Position numbers and translations under genes: made by a program | Part shown: in pieces, positions 34,841 to 45,838 of the stretch | Layout of the letters: each line of letters starts with the position of its first letter | How positions within the stretch are numbered: the stretch's first letter is position 1 | Assembly: GCA_001792895.1 (NCBI GenBank) | Contig: MARA01000002.1 | Location: forward strand, 1,674,001 to 1,738,000 | Direction of reading: 5' to 3' | Length of the DNA: 64,000 nucleotides | Origin: Lentinus brumalis | Lineage: Eukaryota; Basidiomycota; Agaricomycetes; Polyporales; Polyporaceae | The notes under the pieces: model-generated | Database searches by the model: none | What the model was told of the DNA's origin: nothing | Seen by the model: the letters and a program-made list of their open reading frames with translations, nothing else

Positions 34841-36041
34841 ATGGAAGATGACATTGCTTTTGGCGCATCCGTATGGGGTGCTCCGGACGCGTCTGCATCC
34901 ATTGCGCCTCTTGCAATCAAGCCTCCAACCTTCCAAGTATCTCCATCTCCATCAACAGCCCCAGACGACTTTGACGATTTCGACAACTTCCGTACACCGG
35001 CGGAGACGGCAGCAGGCTCTGGAGAGGAGGGAGAGGAAGATGACTTCGGGGATTTCGGAGACTTCGGAGAGACACAGCAGTTGCCCATAACCCCTGCTTT
35101 TTCGACATCTTTCGGGGAGGTGCAATACGCAGAACCAGAGGACATCGGCGGCCCTTCCATACGTTCGGAATGGCGACCACTACACTTGGATCCTTTTCCA
35201 TCTCGAGAGGAGTTGCAGGAGCAGGTGGACGACATATTAGGGCCCGTGTGGATACACGACGATACATCTCACCTCACCGACGACCCGATTCGTGAAGTCG
35301 GCGGGTTGAACCAGACGCTTGTAACACCTGAGAGGTACTTCTGTCCAGCTCCAATCTAGGACTGCGTATCTCAATTCACAGATGGTTCCAGTCGCCAGCT
35401 GTATAACGCCCTCCTACCCCTACACCACCATCATTCCAACCCGTGAACTGGACGCGGTCGCGGATACGACGGCAACACCTCATCCACCTCGGTATACCCA
35501 TCAACCTGGACGAGGTGCTCCCACGCACTAATGGCGCATTGCCTACCCTCGAGATCCACACACGCCCAATGTCGGCCCCCCCTGGTCCTCGCGGTGGAAT
35601 CAGCAAGCTACAGACAGCGGTGTTGAACAGTTCTCGTGGAGGGTCACATCCGGCCTCACCTGCGACGAGCAGCGGTCCTTCGGCAGCGGCTCAGCTGCGG
35701 CTGGGTCCACGACCTGAGCTTGACGAAGCGAAGGTTGAAGAGTTGTTGAACCTCTCTTCCAGTCAGTACTTCGAGCATGTCTGCCGCATGATGACGTGCT
35801 CACAACTTATACAGATCAAATGTCGCTGCTGCCACTCTCCACACTAGAGGCCCACCTCGCAGAAATCAAGGCGCAGACAGAGAGGTCATCGGCGTTGTTG
35901 ACATACCTTTTGCAAACACGAGACGCTCTCCAGCAGGACTCGGAGACGTACAACAAGCTCATCGGCGAGCTTGTGTCGGAAGCGCAGAAGGTGAAGACTG
36001 GGAAGCGGATGACTGTAAGACGAGGAAGCGGGGCGATTTAG
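34841..36041 (+). CDS. acidic DFxDF-repeat protein, Laa2-like AP-1 accessory protein
   Basis: The start is MEDDIAFGASVWGAPDA. The N-terminal part is acidic and carries repeated Asp-Phe motifs, DDFDDFDNF and DDFGDFGDFGE, as in clathrin-adaptor accessory proteins. Then follow RPLHLDPFPSREELQEQVDD, an intron, and the conserved block NWTRSRIRRQHLIHLGIPIN with LDEVLPR. The C-terminal exon is helical (LEAHLAEIKAQTERSSALLT, LLQTRDALQQDSETYNKLIG) and ends TAG at 36041. The overall plan resembles the fungal DUF5102/Laa2 family, which binds the AP-1 adaptor; this is a pattern match, not a search result. A small frame change near 35400-35440 has no obvious intron of normal size, so an extra splice or a sequence error is possible there. 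Confidence 0.6.
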
Positions 36042-36250
36042 TGACTACTGTTGTATCCTTACACGGTTGTATACCGATGCTTTTCGTGCATGCGAGAGGC
36101 AATCCCGCCTTGAGCGCTCCGCCACGCTCGGTCCGGCGGGCCCGATCATAATTTTTGGCGTTCTGCTACTGAACGCGTCGAACGCTGCGTCTCCGTTGTC
36201 TCTCTCCACGCCTGGGTCCTCTCCTCACCGCGGCGCGGTCTCTGGCAGCC

Positions 36251-39200
36251 ATGAATATCTCTCATCCCGTGCCTTCGACCGTCGCCAGCGTCTCCTTCTC
36301 GTTCCTTACTACTGAGGACATTCGTCGGGTCTCCGTCAAGCAGATTGTGAACCCCGTTTTGCTCGACGAACTCAACAGACCGAATGTTGGAGGACTGTAT
36401 GACCCCGCGCTTGGTCCGAGCGACAAGAAGGACATGTGAGTAACGCTCTGTGCGGGTGCGCGACCTGTTGGCTGAAGGCCTTGCAGTTGCGCGACATGCA
36501 GCTTGTCCTACTTCACCTGCCCCGGCCATTTTGGCCACATTGAACTACCGGCACCCGTCTTCCACCCGTTGTTCATGGTGAACGCATATCATCTGCTTCG
36601 AGGATGCTGTCTGTTCTGTCATAGGTTCAAAGTCAGCCGGTTCGTGGTACGTCCTATCCATTTCGCAGCTCTCGTGCAAAGTTGTAATTGTGGGTACAGC
36701 TGTGCAAATTTGTGGCCAAGCTGCGCTTGCTAGAGTATGGATTCTTGGTTGCTGCAAAGGCCTTGGACGACGTCAACTACACGACGAAGAAGTCGCGCAG
36801 TGCGGAGGACGACGACGACGAGCCTGGAGAGACGTATGAGGCCTATGAGCAGCGTATCAACCTCTACGTCGCCGCGCACCTCGCCACCGCAGGCAGCAGC
36901 AAACGTGATATGTACAAGGACGGGCTCGTTTACCAAGCGCGAAAGGACGTGATCAACGATTTCATCAAGACTGCCATGACGAAGAAGTGCCAGAACCCCA
37001 ACTGCGGAGCGTGAGTCTTCAGTAGTCTCACGTTGTAGATTAAAGCTGAACGTTGGGTGCAGTCACGGCTACACCTTCCGTAAGGAGGGTTACACCAAGA
37101 TCATTGAGTACGACTTGACCATCAAGCAGAAACAACAGCACGAGGCGCTCGGGTTGAAACGACCTAACGTCATGCTTGACGACCAAAAGCTCAAGGGATC
37201 GGCTCAGGTAGTGCAGGCGAATGGTCGTTCAGGGGATGCGTCCGACGCTGAGTCGAGCGAAGAAGAGGAAGAGGAGGAGGGCGAGGACGTCTTCTCGGAT
37301 GACCAGGAGGAGGAAGAGCCGGAGCGTCTGGCGAACACATCGTCCCTCCCGAAGTCCGCGAGTGGCAAGGTCAAAACTGCTCGTGGTCGGAACGAGCGCG
37401 TCATGCCAGCCGAGGAGTGTCGTGCCCACCTACGCCGTCTCTTCCGCAATGAATCCGTCATGTGTTCGTTGCTCTTCGGTCGCCATGGGCCCTTCGCTCC
37501 TGTCAACCAGCAGAACCTCTCCCTCGCGTCCGCGGATATGTTCTTCCTCGAAGTCCTCCCTATCAGCCCTACGCGCTTCCGTCCGCCGGCGAAAATGGGC
37601 GAGATGTTGTTTGAACACCCTCAGAACGAGCTTCTTGCGAAAGTGTTGACTACCTCGTACCGACTGCGGGACCTGAACAACAACCTCCGGGCCGCATCTG
37701 CGAAGGGTTCTGATGTCGACGAAGCTGCTCGAAGGCGCATCCTGCAGTCGCTCCTGGATACCCTCATTCAGCTGCAGGTCGATGTTAACAGCTACATCGA
37801 CAGCAGCAAGAACCCTACCCCCATCCGACAAGGGCGGTTACCGCCGGCAGGTGTGAAGCAAGGTCTGGAGAAGAAGGAAGGCCTGTTCCGGAAGCACATG
37901 ATGGTTAGCATACTTCATACCTTCGCGCTGACCATGTCATTCAACTTACACATACTCCAGGGCAAGCGAGTGAACTACGCCGCGCGCTCGGTCATATCTC
38001 CGGACGTCAACATTGAGCCCAACGAGATCGGCATTCCTCCTGTCTTCGCGCGCAAATTGACCTTCCCCGAGCCTGTCACCGCAAGCAACTTCCATGAAAT
38101 GCGACAGTTGGTGATTACCGGCGCTCGTGGGTATCCTGGTGCCACGATGGTTGAATACGAAGATGGACATCTGCAGTTCCTGGTGCGCTCCTCCTTTCCG
38201 TTTCGCAAAATTTTGCTGACCGTGCCTTAGGACAAACTCACCGTGGAGCAACGGACAGCCATTGCTAACCAGTTGCTCACTCCGCAGGAGGGCTCACATG
38301 GATCCGCGCAGCGCCATGGCCTGTACACATCCACTCCGGCTGTCAACAAGAAGGTCTATCGGCACCTCCGGGACGGCGATATTCTTATCCTGAACCGTCA
38401 GCCCACTCTACACAAACCAAGTATGATGTGTCACAAGGCCCGAGTGTTGCATGGGGAGAAGACCATCCGCATGCATTACGCCAACTGGTGAGTATTGCTA
38501 TACTGTGGTGAAGTAACTATTGCTCACATCTACCGACAGCAATTCCTACAATGGTAAGTTCTCATTCGTCATCATGCCACAGGATACTGAGAATAGCGCT
38601 CCATGTCAGCCGATTTCGATGGTGACGGTGAGTATCCATGCGTCCCATCGTGTGTCATGTCCTGACTTGTTTCGTCAGAAATGAATATCCATTTCCCGCG
38701 TATGTGTATCTTTGTCTCTATTGGCGGCAACGTCTAAGGGAACGTTGCAGAGAACCAGGTCGCGCGCGCGGAGGCGTACTACATCGCCAACACTGACAAT
38801 CAGTACCTTGTTCCGACGTCCGGCAAGCCCTTGCGCGGTCTGATTCAGGATCACGTCGTCGCTGGTGTATGGATGACGGCACAGGATGCATTCTTCACGC
38901 GAGAAGACTACTTCCAACTCCTCTACGGGGCTCTGCGTCCTGAAGATGAACCCGAGCATCATCAGCGTTTGGTTACGCTGCCACCGACCATATGGAAGCC
39001 GAAGCCGCTGTGGACAGGCAAGCAAATCGTACGCTTTCCATCACGGTCGGGATGTGTTCGCCTTGTCTCACGGTGCATGACAGATCTCCACCATCCTGAG
39101 GAACATCACGCCAGGAAACTTTGACGGCCTGAACTTACATGCACAGGCGAAGGTACCGGGTCATCTATGGGGGAAAGACTCCCAGGAGGACAAGGTCGTC

Positions 39201-42200
39201 TTCATGGACGGCGAGCTCCTCTCAGGAGTCTTGGATAAGTCTGCATTCGGCGCTTCGGACTACGGTCTGGTGCACTCCGTTTACGAGCTCTACGGCGCCG
39301 ATATCGCGGGCAAGCTCCTCGGCGTCCTGAGTCGGCTGTTCACCAAGTTCTTGCAGCATCGTGCCTTCACTTGTCGTATGGACGACCTTGCGCTTACGCC
39401 TGACGGCAACGCCAAGCGGGCACAACTGCTCGTCAAGGGCGCGAACCTGGGCACGGAGGGCGCTATGGAGAACTTCCCAGTGCTGAAGACGACTCCGGAA
39501 GAAGAAAAGGCCGCGGTGCTGCGCTCGCTCCTCGAGGATGTCTTGCGCGACGACAGCAAGATGGCTGGCCTGGATGTCACGGTGAAGGGCAAATTGGCGA
39601 AGCTGACCAAGTCAATAGCGGATGCTGTGATGCCTCACGGCCTCCTCCGTCAGTTCCCCCACAACCACATGCAGGCCATGACTGTCTCCGGCGCGAAGGG
39701 TAGCGCGGTGAACGCCCAGCAGATCTCTTGTGCACTTGGTCAGCAGGAACTTGAAGGCCGCCGTGTCCCTGTCATGGTCAGCGGAAAGACGCTTCCTTCG
39801 TTCAAGCCGTTCGAGACGCGCGCCATTGCAGGTGGCTACGTCGCGAGCCGTTTCCTTACCGGTGTCAAGCCGCAGGAGTTCTTCTTCCATTGTATGGCCG
39901 GACGTGAGGGTCTGATCGACACGGCTGTGAAGACATCGCGTTCTGGATACCTGCAGCGGTGCCTCATCAAGCACCTCGAAGGGCTCCGCGTCCACTACGA
40001 CAACACGGTCCGCGGAAGTGACTCGTCGATATACCAATTCAACTACGGTGGCGATTCGCTGGACGTGACGAAGCAGAAACACCTCTGGCAGTTCGAGTTC
40101 ATCGCTCGGAACGAGATGTCCTTCGTTCAGCGCTTGAGACCCAAGGAGCTCGGCGGTACGGTCAGCGAGGAGGCTGTGGAGTACATGAAGAAGATTGTCA
40201 AGTACAGGGACAAGAAGCACAAGCGCGACAAGATGCTGCCTACGATGTCCAAGTACCCGCCGCAGCGGAACCTCGGCAGCACGTCCGAGTTGTTCGCGGA
40301 CAAGGTGGAGGAGTACATCCAGAAGAACCCCCACGGTCTGCTGAAGGAGAAGGACGGCGACGCCCTGCGTATCAAGCGCCGCAGACCTCCGCTGAACAAG
40401 AAGGCTTTCAGATTGCTCACCAGTGTCAAATATATGCGCAGTTTGGTGGAGCCCGGCGAGGCCGTTGGACTTCTCGCATCCCAGGGGTATGTCCCTTCCG
40501 ATACATAAGTCGCTGAACCAACTAACGCGCATCAGTGTCGGAGAGCCGTCCACCCAGATGACGCTGAACACCTTCCATTTCGCTGGTGCGTTGATTTCGT
40601 TGTTGACCCAACTCAGCAGGAAAGTCATGATCAAACTTAACAGGACATGGTGCGGCGAACGTCACTCTTGGTATCCCTCGCCTGCGAGAAATCGTGATGA
40701 CGGCTTCCCAGAAGCCCAAAACGCCCTCCATGACGATGCAAGTGCGCTCAGGTACAGATCCCTCGGACATCAACCGCTTCTGCAAGAAAGCAAGTCGCCT
40801 CGCTCTCTCCCACGTGGTAGACAAGGTTACTGTCAAGGAGCAGCTTGTGCTCAATGGGGAGTCCCGAAGCAAGGAGTTTACGATCGACCTCGTCTTCTAC
40901 CCACGTTCCGAGTACGAACAGGAGTACAACGTGACTCCGGTCGAGATCCTCTCCTCCTTTGCGACGAGGTTCCCACTGATCTTCAAGAAGGAGCTCCAGG
41001 TGGAACTCAAGAAGCTCGATGCGGACCTGAAGAGCCAGCGTTCGGAACTCGGCAAGGGCAAAGCGGTCCGCGAGCACGCGGGTGCGGCCGCTGCCGACGA
41101 GGAGGAGGGCGAGGATCCAAGAAGTCGCCGTCGCGGAGACGATGATGACGAGGCGAGCGAGATCGGCGATGGTGATGCAACGACCTCGAAGATGAAGCGG
41201 CAACGAAAGGAGCAGGGGACCTATGAGGACGAGGACGAGGACGATGAAGATGCGGGCGAACTGGACGACATGGACATTGAAGCTGCGTATGCCTCGTCTC
41301 CCGAAGACGACGTGGACGACGAAGACGCCGAGCAGGCCGTGCCAGCATTGGAAGCCGAGGTCGGCCGCGTCGAGAGCTTATTCATGGAGAACCTCCCGTC
41401 CGCCACATCGTTTTCTTTCCGCGATTCCGGCTGCAAGATCGGACTGCAGGTACGTCTGTTCCAGCATGCACCGTGTGACAGGCCCATTGATGCGGTTGCG
41501 TAGTTCGGCTCCACGATGCCCAAATTATTACTAGTTGGGTTAGTCGAACGAGTCTGTCTCAAGACGGTCGTCCGTGAGATCCCAGGCATCACTGACTGTT
41601 TCATGAACGAGGAGGACGCGAAGAACGGGGAAAAGATCTATTCTGTAGGTCCACGGCGGCCATCTCCGCTTGAGCATTCCCTGATGCCATACATGCCTAG
41701 GTCACGACCAACGGATCGAATATACCCGGACTGTGGCAATACACGTCTAACCATGGCGAGAATATCATCGACGAGCACGGCATCTACTCCAACGACATAT
41801 ATGCGTTGCTCTGCACTTACGGTGTTGAAGCTGCGCGCGCAGCCATCCTACGAGAAATTGGTGGCGTCTTTGCCGTTTACAAGATCGACGTTGACATCCG
41901 TCACCTGGAGTTGATCGCCGATTATATGGTGCGCAAAGCCGGTCCCGGAATGAGGACGCTCGCTGATATGTTCGTTCCTTACTGCAGACGTTCGATGGCG
42001 GGTACAAGCCCTTCAACCGGAAGGGGATATCCACCAATCCATCACCACTGCTCAAAGCATCATACGAAACGACCGCGGCATTCCTGTCTGACGCTACCCT
42101 TCACGGCGACTTCGATGACCTGACCACGCCATCGGGAAATATCGTTGTGGGCAGGCTAAGCCATACTGGCACGGGTGTTTTCGACGTTGTGATGCCAGTC

Positions 42201-42239
42201 GACCAGCCGAGTTCTACCCCCGAGATAGTTATGTCATGA
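36251..42239 (+). CDS. RPA190: DNA-directed RNA polymerase I largest subunit (A190)
   Basis: A 6-kb gene of more than ten exons. Start [18 protein letters not shown]. The clamp zinc site is [17 protein letters not shown] (C-x2-C-x6-C-x2-H), and a second lies at CLFC with CQNPNC. A long acidic insert (about 37245-37330) is typical of A190. [17 protein letters not shown] and [21 protein letters not shown] blocks lead into [20 protein letters not shown]. The catalytic NADFDGD lies on micro-exons at 38540-38699. Later: [15 protein letters not shown] block (read [20 protein letters not shown]), [20 protein letters not shown] with [11 protein letters not shown] (trigger loop), an acidic stretch at about 41085-41340 that matches the A190 jaw/expander insert, and a C-terminal domain ending TGA at 42237-42239. 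It transcribes the 35S rDNA in the nucleolus. Confidence 0.96.
38540..38699 (+). other. three consecutive micro-exons encoding the RPA190 catalytic loop
   Basis: Exon 38540-38553 (14 bases), exon 38610-38627 (18 bases) and exon 38679-38699 (21 bases) are separated by introns of 56 and 51 bases and flanked by introns 38488-38539 and 38700-38750. Spliced together they read SYNADFDGDEMNIHFP. The three Asp residues that hold the catalytic magnesium all fall in the 18-base exon. All introns start GT and end AG. Confidence 0.93.
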
Positions 42240-43303
42240 CCTGTATAGCTGAGACGCAAAAGTATTGTAGCATCTATATGTAGCTAGCTATCTTTCCTGC
42301 TTTGACAACTTCCATATTGGACCCAGCGTTGCATGAGTGTGACTCGAGCTAGATAGTCAGTTGGTCGCCGGTGCATGCCTATTCGAAAGAATTTGTGTAC
42401 AGGACTAGTACGAGTACGACCGCATGAGCGGCCACGTACACCAGCCACGACAGACCTCCATGCACATCCTGGCTTGTCTATCGCCACCCGCTGTCCCGAA
42501 TAGCCCGGTTCACCACGGTCTGTGCTGCAGCCGTGACAGAAACATGTGGGATCGAACGCCCAGGGGTGGAGCGCCAAGTAACGAGCACGCAGGACGGGTC
42601 GCCGCACGCTAGTGCGGGTATGTGCTGCTGAATGGAAATTTTGCGATGCTGGTGGTGACATTACAACAAGGCGCACCACTGCGCCATCCGATGCTCTTCG
42701 GAACAGTCGGGATCTTGAAATGAGGTTGTCGGGGAGGGGAGAGTTTTTCAGGCGTTGCGGGCGCGCGGCAGAAACTGAACCGCTGAGTGGCTTAGTAGAT
42801 GGCTGAGACAAATGAATCGCAGATGCGGTGTCACGTACGAATCGCCGTGGCGCCCTACCTCGGAGTCGAGGATAATGCTCTAGCTATCCCCGAAGCAGAC
42901 CAGCCAGATCCCTTGTCTTCCACCTCCTAAGCTTGACTGGGAGCTGTACCGGCGTTCATGCATGTTGACATGCCGCTTTACGCGCGACTTAATCGGATCT
43001 TCATGACGTTCTGACCGCTTACGGTCTAGGACAACCTCGCGATTGGTCGAAGAGAGCCTCGTCGGTTTGAGAGATTCATGTCATCGAACACCTACAACCT
43101 TGACAAAACAGGAAATTGTCAACTAGGTCATGAAAGCGAAAATGAGGTACCCGCAAGCCTATAAAATGGCCCACACGTCCAGCTCGAGTCCCTCAGCGAA
43201 GAGACACTCACCGCCATTCACATACGCACATATTCGAGCACTACCCACCGCCGCCCCTCAACCAACGCTCACCGTCCCACACACCCCAAGACACAACGAC
43301 AAC
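42240..43303. other. intergenic region downstream of RPA190
   Basis: About 1.06 kb. A minus-strand open frame at 42284-42811 is Arg/Ser-rich without any recognisable motif and I do not call it a gene. The right end has a TATA box for the next candidate gene. Confidence 0.5.
43160..43166 (+). promoter_or_regulatory. TATA box upstream of the small Cys-rich candidate gene
   Basis: TATAAAA at 43160-43166, about 140 bases upstream of the candidate ATG at 43304, followed by a CA-rich leader. It supports transcription to the right. Confidence 0.5.
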
Positions 43304-43800
43304 ATGTGCTGCCGTCGCCAGTAGGTCTCCCGAGGCTCCTCGTGGTATGGAACACGATGACATACCTGCTTACAGAGTTAGAACCCTCTACAAGAGGTTT
43401 GCGCATCCGACTCTGCCGCGGGGACATGCTGACCTACGTGCACAGATGCAACCACGGTGTCACCAGTCCCGACGAGCTCGTTGGTGTGATCTGTTTCTCC
43501 CGTCCACATGAAACTAAGGCACTGTTTGCAGATCCAGTGCTTCGGCACCAAGTGCATCTTCAGCCCGAACCACCCTCGCAGCTGTACGGGGGCCGAGTGC
43601 AAGAAGCGCTGCTGGCAGTAGTGAGTACACCCTATACGTCATTGAATGTTGACCCATCTCACCTGCCTTACAGCCGTTCTGCCCCCAGCAGTATAGTGAG
43701 TTGCTAGGCATCTGATGCCAGGTCGCAGCATATTGACGGACTTACAGCCGAAGAGAAGCAGGCATACTGCCCTGATTGCGTGGCCGCCGGGTACCACTAA
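43304..43800 (+). CDS. candidate small cysteine-rich protein
   Basis: ATG at 43304 opens MCCRR and runs into a GT-AG intron ending at about 43374. A later exon reads IQCFGTKCIFSPNHPRSCTG with AECKKRCW (about 43531-43620). A short exon gives PFCPQQY, and the last exon reads EEKQAYCPDCVAAGYH with TAA at 43798-43800. The C-x4-C...H-x3-C-x4-C-x3-C pattern and the C-terminal CPDC resemble the small Cys-rich proteins of unknown role that are frequent in Agaricomycetes and begin with MC. The exon phases do not all fit: the join near 43620 is unclear, so this may be a pseudogene or use splice sites I missed. No signal peptide is seen. Confidence 0.4.
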
Positions 43801-44141
43801 CCCTACGGCCATGCTAGCCACCTAGATCATGCACCTGTCGTGTCTGTATCATGTGCCTCGAGACGCCGCTTCCTCAGGAGCGGTCCCTCCTTCTTGGTTG
43901 CCCTTAATACATTATAATTGCGTGCGCACCTTGTACCGAGCAAGCTTGTAGGCTGATTGGGAGTAGGACAGCTGAAACGAGCCTGATGTGCCGTAAGGTG
44001 GACGACTGGATAGCAACGAAAGCGTGATATTACAGCAATGATACAGTAGCCCGCATGATCTGAGACGGAATGCGGGGGAGCAGATGGTAATGTGCAGAGG
44101 GAAAGACGTACATAAGACCGCAAAAGCTCGTGCCCACAGTG
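43801..44141. other. convergent intergenic region
   Basis: About 340 bases between the Cys-rich candidate and the end of SF3B6. No gene is supported. Confidence 0.5.
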
Positions 44142-44619
44142 CTAATCCTCGTCTTGGATATCGTGCTTCTTCTTCAGCTGCGCTAGCTCCTCCTCCCGCC
44201 TCGCAAGCTCCGCCTTGGCTGCTGCTGCATCTTGTTTCGCGGGCATGTGGTAAAGGACCACGATGTACCGCTCTTGCAAGTGGAAGCCGTTCAGATGGTC
44301 TAAGGCATTCTTTGCCTGTCGGAGTGTGTCAGAATATGAGCCGGCGGTGGATAAGTATGAATACTCACGTCCATCACGTCATCAAAAACAACAAACGCAG
44401 TCCCCTTTGTCTTTTGCTCATTACCAATACGAATCTGGCGAATGCTCCCGTACCGTCCGAACAGGTCGTACAGGTCCTCGCCGGTGATCTGGTAGTTCAG
44501 GTTCTTCACAAAGAGTATCCTGTTCGCGCCAGGAGGCAGTTTAGACTAGAGATGAGAGGTAAGCTCGAGAGCCTGCTGCATGAAAACAATGCGCATACCG
44601 TTGGCCTTGCCAAAGCCAT
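44142..44619 (-). CDS. SF3B6: splicing factor SF3b subunit p14 (SF3B6)
   Basis: Three exons. The first encodes MALARPT, the second SKLPPGANRILFVKNLNYQI and TGEDLYDLFGRYGSIRQIRI with GTAFVVFDDVMD, the third AKNALDHLNGFHLQERYIVV and a Lys/Glu-rich end IQDED. This is a single RRM with the RNP2-type strand ILFVKNL and RNP1-type KGTAFVVF, in the order known for p14. In the U2 snRNP, p14 sits in SF3b next to SF3B1 and contacts the branch-point region. Length of about 120 residues fits the family. S. cerevisiae lacks a clear p14, while intron-rich fungi retain it, which suits this genome. The start at 44619 has good exon continuity. Confidence 0.95.
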
Positions 44620-44813
44620 GATGGTCTAGGGAAGAGGCGCGACGAGCTCCTCCCTGTGGCTGACGAAAGCAAGTGACGCCAGCTCGCTAAAAAAGGCAAG
44701 TAGAAACTACACTGTTTGTTTCCAAGCATCTTCGTCGCACGGCTTTCCTTGAAGGAGGATTACTTATCCTAGTACATGTGTAATTTTCTCGTGTCCGTAC
44801 GTAACTCTCTGGC

Positions 44814-45838
44814 TCACAGTAACAACATTCCAAGGAACCCCATCGACAGAGTCACCCCCACCCAGCTCAACTCCGCCATGCCAACGGCGGACGATGGCGG
44901 ATTGCTTGCACCACCCGAGCTACCTGCGGGACTAGTCGAGGTCGAGCTAGAGGCAGCACTCGATGCTGTCCCATTGCCGGTGGAGTTCGCATCCGGGCCA
45001 GTGAGGAAGAAGTTCCCGGCAAGAGGGCTTCCCAGACCCAGCTGCTCCGCGAAGGCCGAGATGTTGAAGTTGCTGATTGGTGTCGATGAGTTGACGATGC
45101 CGGTAACAACCGAGCTGAAGTTCGCCGGCTGCGCAAAGAGCAGGAGGATGTACCTGCGACGGCCGAACGACCATGTTGTATAACGTATTGTTAGCTCGGA
45201 GTATACACGTGCCTGCGAGCACGGCGCAATAAGACGTACCGATGGGGATCAGAGCCTGCGGGAGGTGTGGGCCGCTGGAAGTCGGAGATGGCAGGGCTGT
45301 TATTGACGAGGAGCGCGCCGGTGGCGAGAGACCCGCTGAGCGTGATGTTCGGCGCGAGTAGGTGGCGAATTTGGGCCACAGTAGGGTTTTGCGGTGTGGG
45401 CGCATCCGGGTCGACCATAGCCAGGATGAACGTCTGCTGAGCGAAGCTCGTGGTGTTGCTAGTGAACGATACCGTCGGACGCAGGGCGGTCTCTGGTTAC
45501 ATGCAGGCACGATCAGTCGCAGAGCTGTATCGCAGATTAATTGCACACTTACGCTCGCGCGTCAGGTTCAACCCTGGCGTCACACTGATGTTCGTATTCG
45601 TGACATTGTCCAGGAAAACCACATTCAATAGCCCCACAGGGTCAAAGGAGGGCAGAACTGCAACGCTAGCGTCAACATCAGGGGATCACAATATTTACGA
45701 GACACCGGACATACCATCGGGGACGATCTTAGCGGTCGTGAACGCCTGCTCCACATCCGCTACGGTGACGTTTGTGCTGTTTTGTGCGGACACGCACCAG
45801 ACCACGGTGGTGGCGACGGCAAGCAGTTGGGTCCACAT
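44814..45838 (-). CDS. secreted PEBP-like protein with GPI-type C-terminus
   Basis: Four or so exons. The N-terminus MWTQLLAVATTVVWCVSAQN is a signal peptide with a likely cut after the Ala-Gln region. The mature part has N-glycosylation sites (NSTNVT, NLT, NTT) and a phosphatidylethanolamine-binding (PEBP) core: FILAMVDPDAPTPQNPTVAQ, IRHLLAPNITLSG, and SDPHRYILLLFAQP, the DPDAP and G/D-xHRY landmarks that form the anion pocket. The C-terminus is a Ser/Thr/Ala-rich stretch (TASSAASSSTSTSPAGSS) followed by a hydrophobic tail (WVGVTLSMGFLGMLLL), as for a GPI anchor. A TATAAAA element lies about 50 bases upstream. Other fungal PEBPs inhibit carboxypeptidase Y or signal inside the cell; a cell-surface role here is inference. 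Confidence 0.85.

Noticed and set aside
39612..40634. 340-codon minus-strand frame over RPA190
   Set aside because: Antisense of a strongly conserved RPA190 exon; its length reflects codon bias of the real gene.
42284..42811. 175-codon minus-strand frame after RPA190
   Set aside because: Arg/Ser-rich read with no motif; likely chance open frame in GC-rich DNA.
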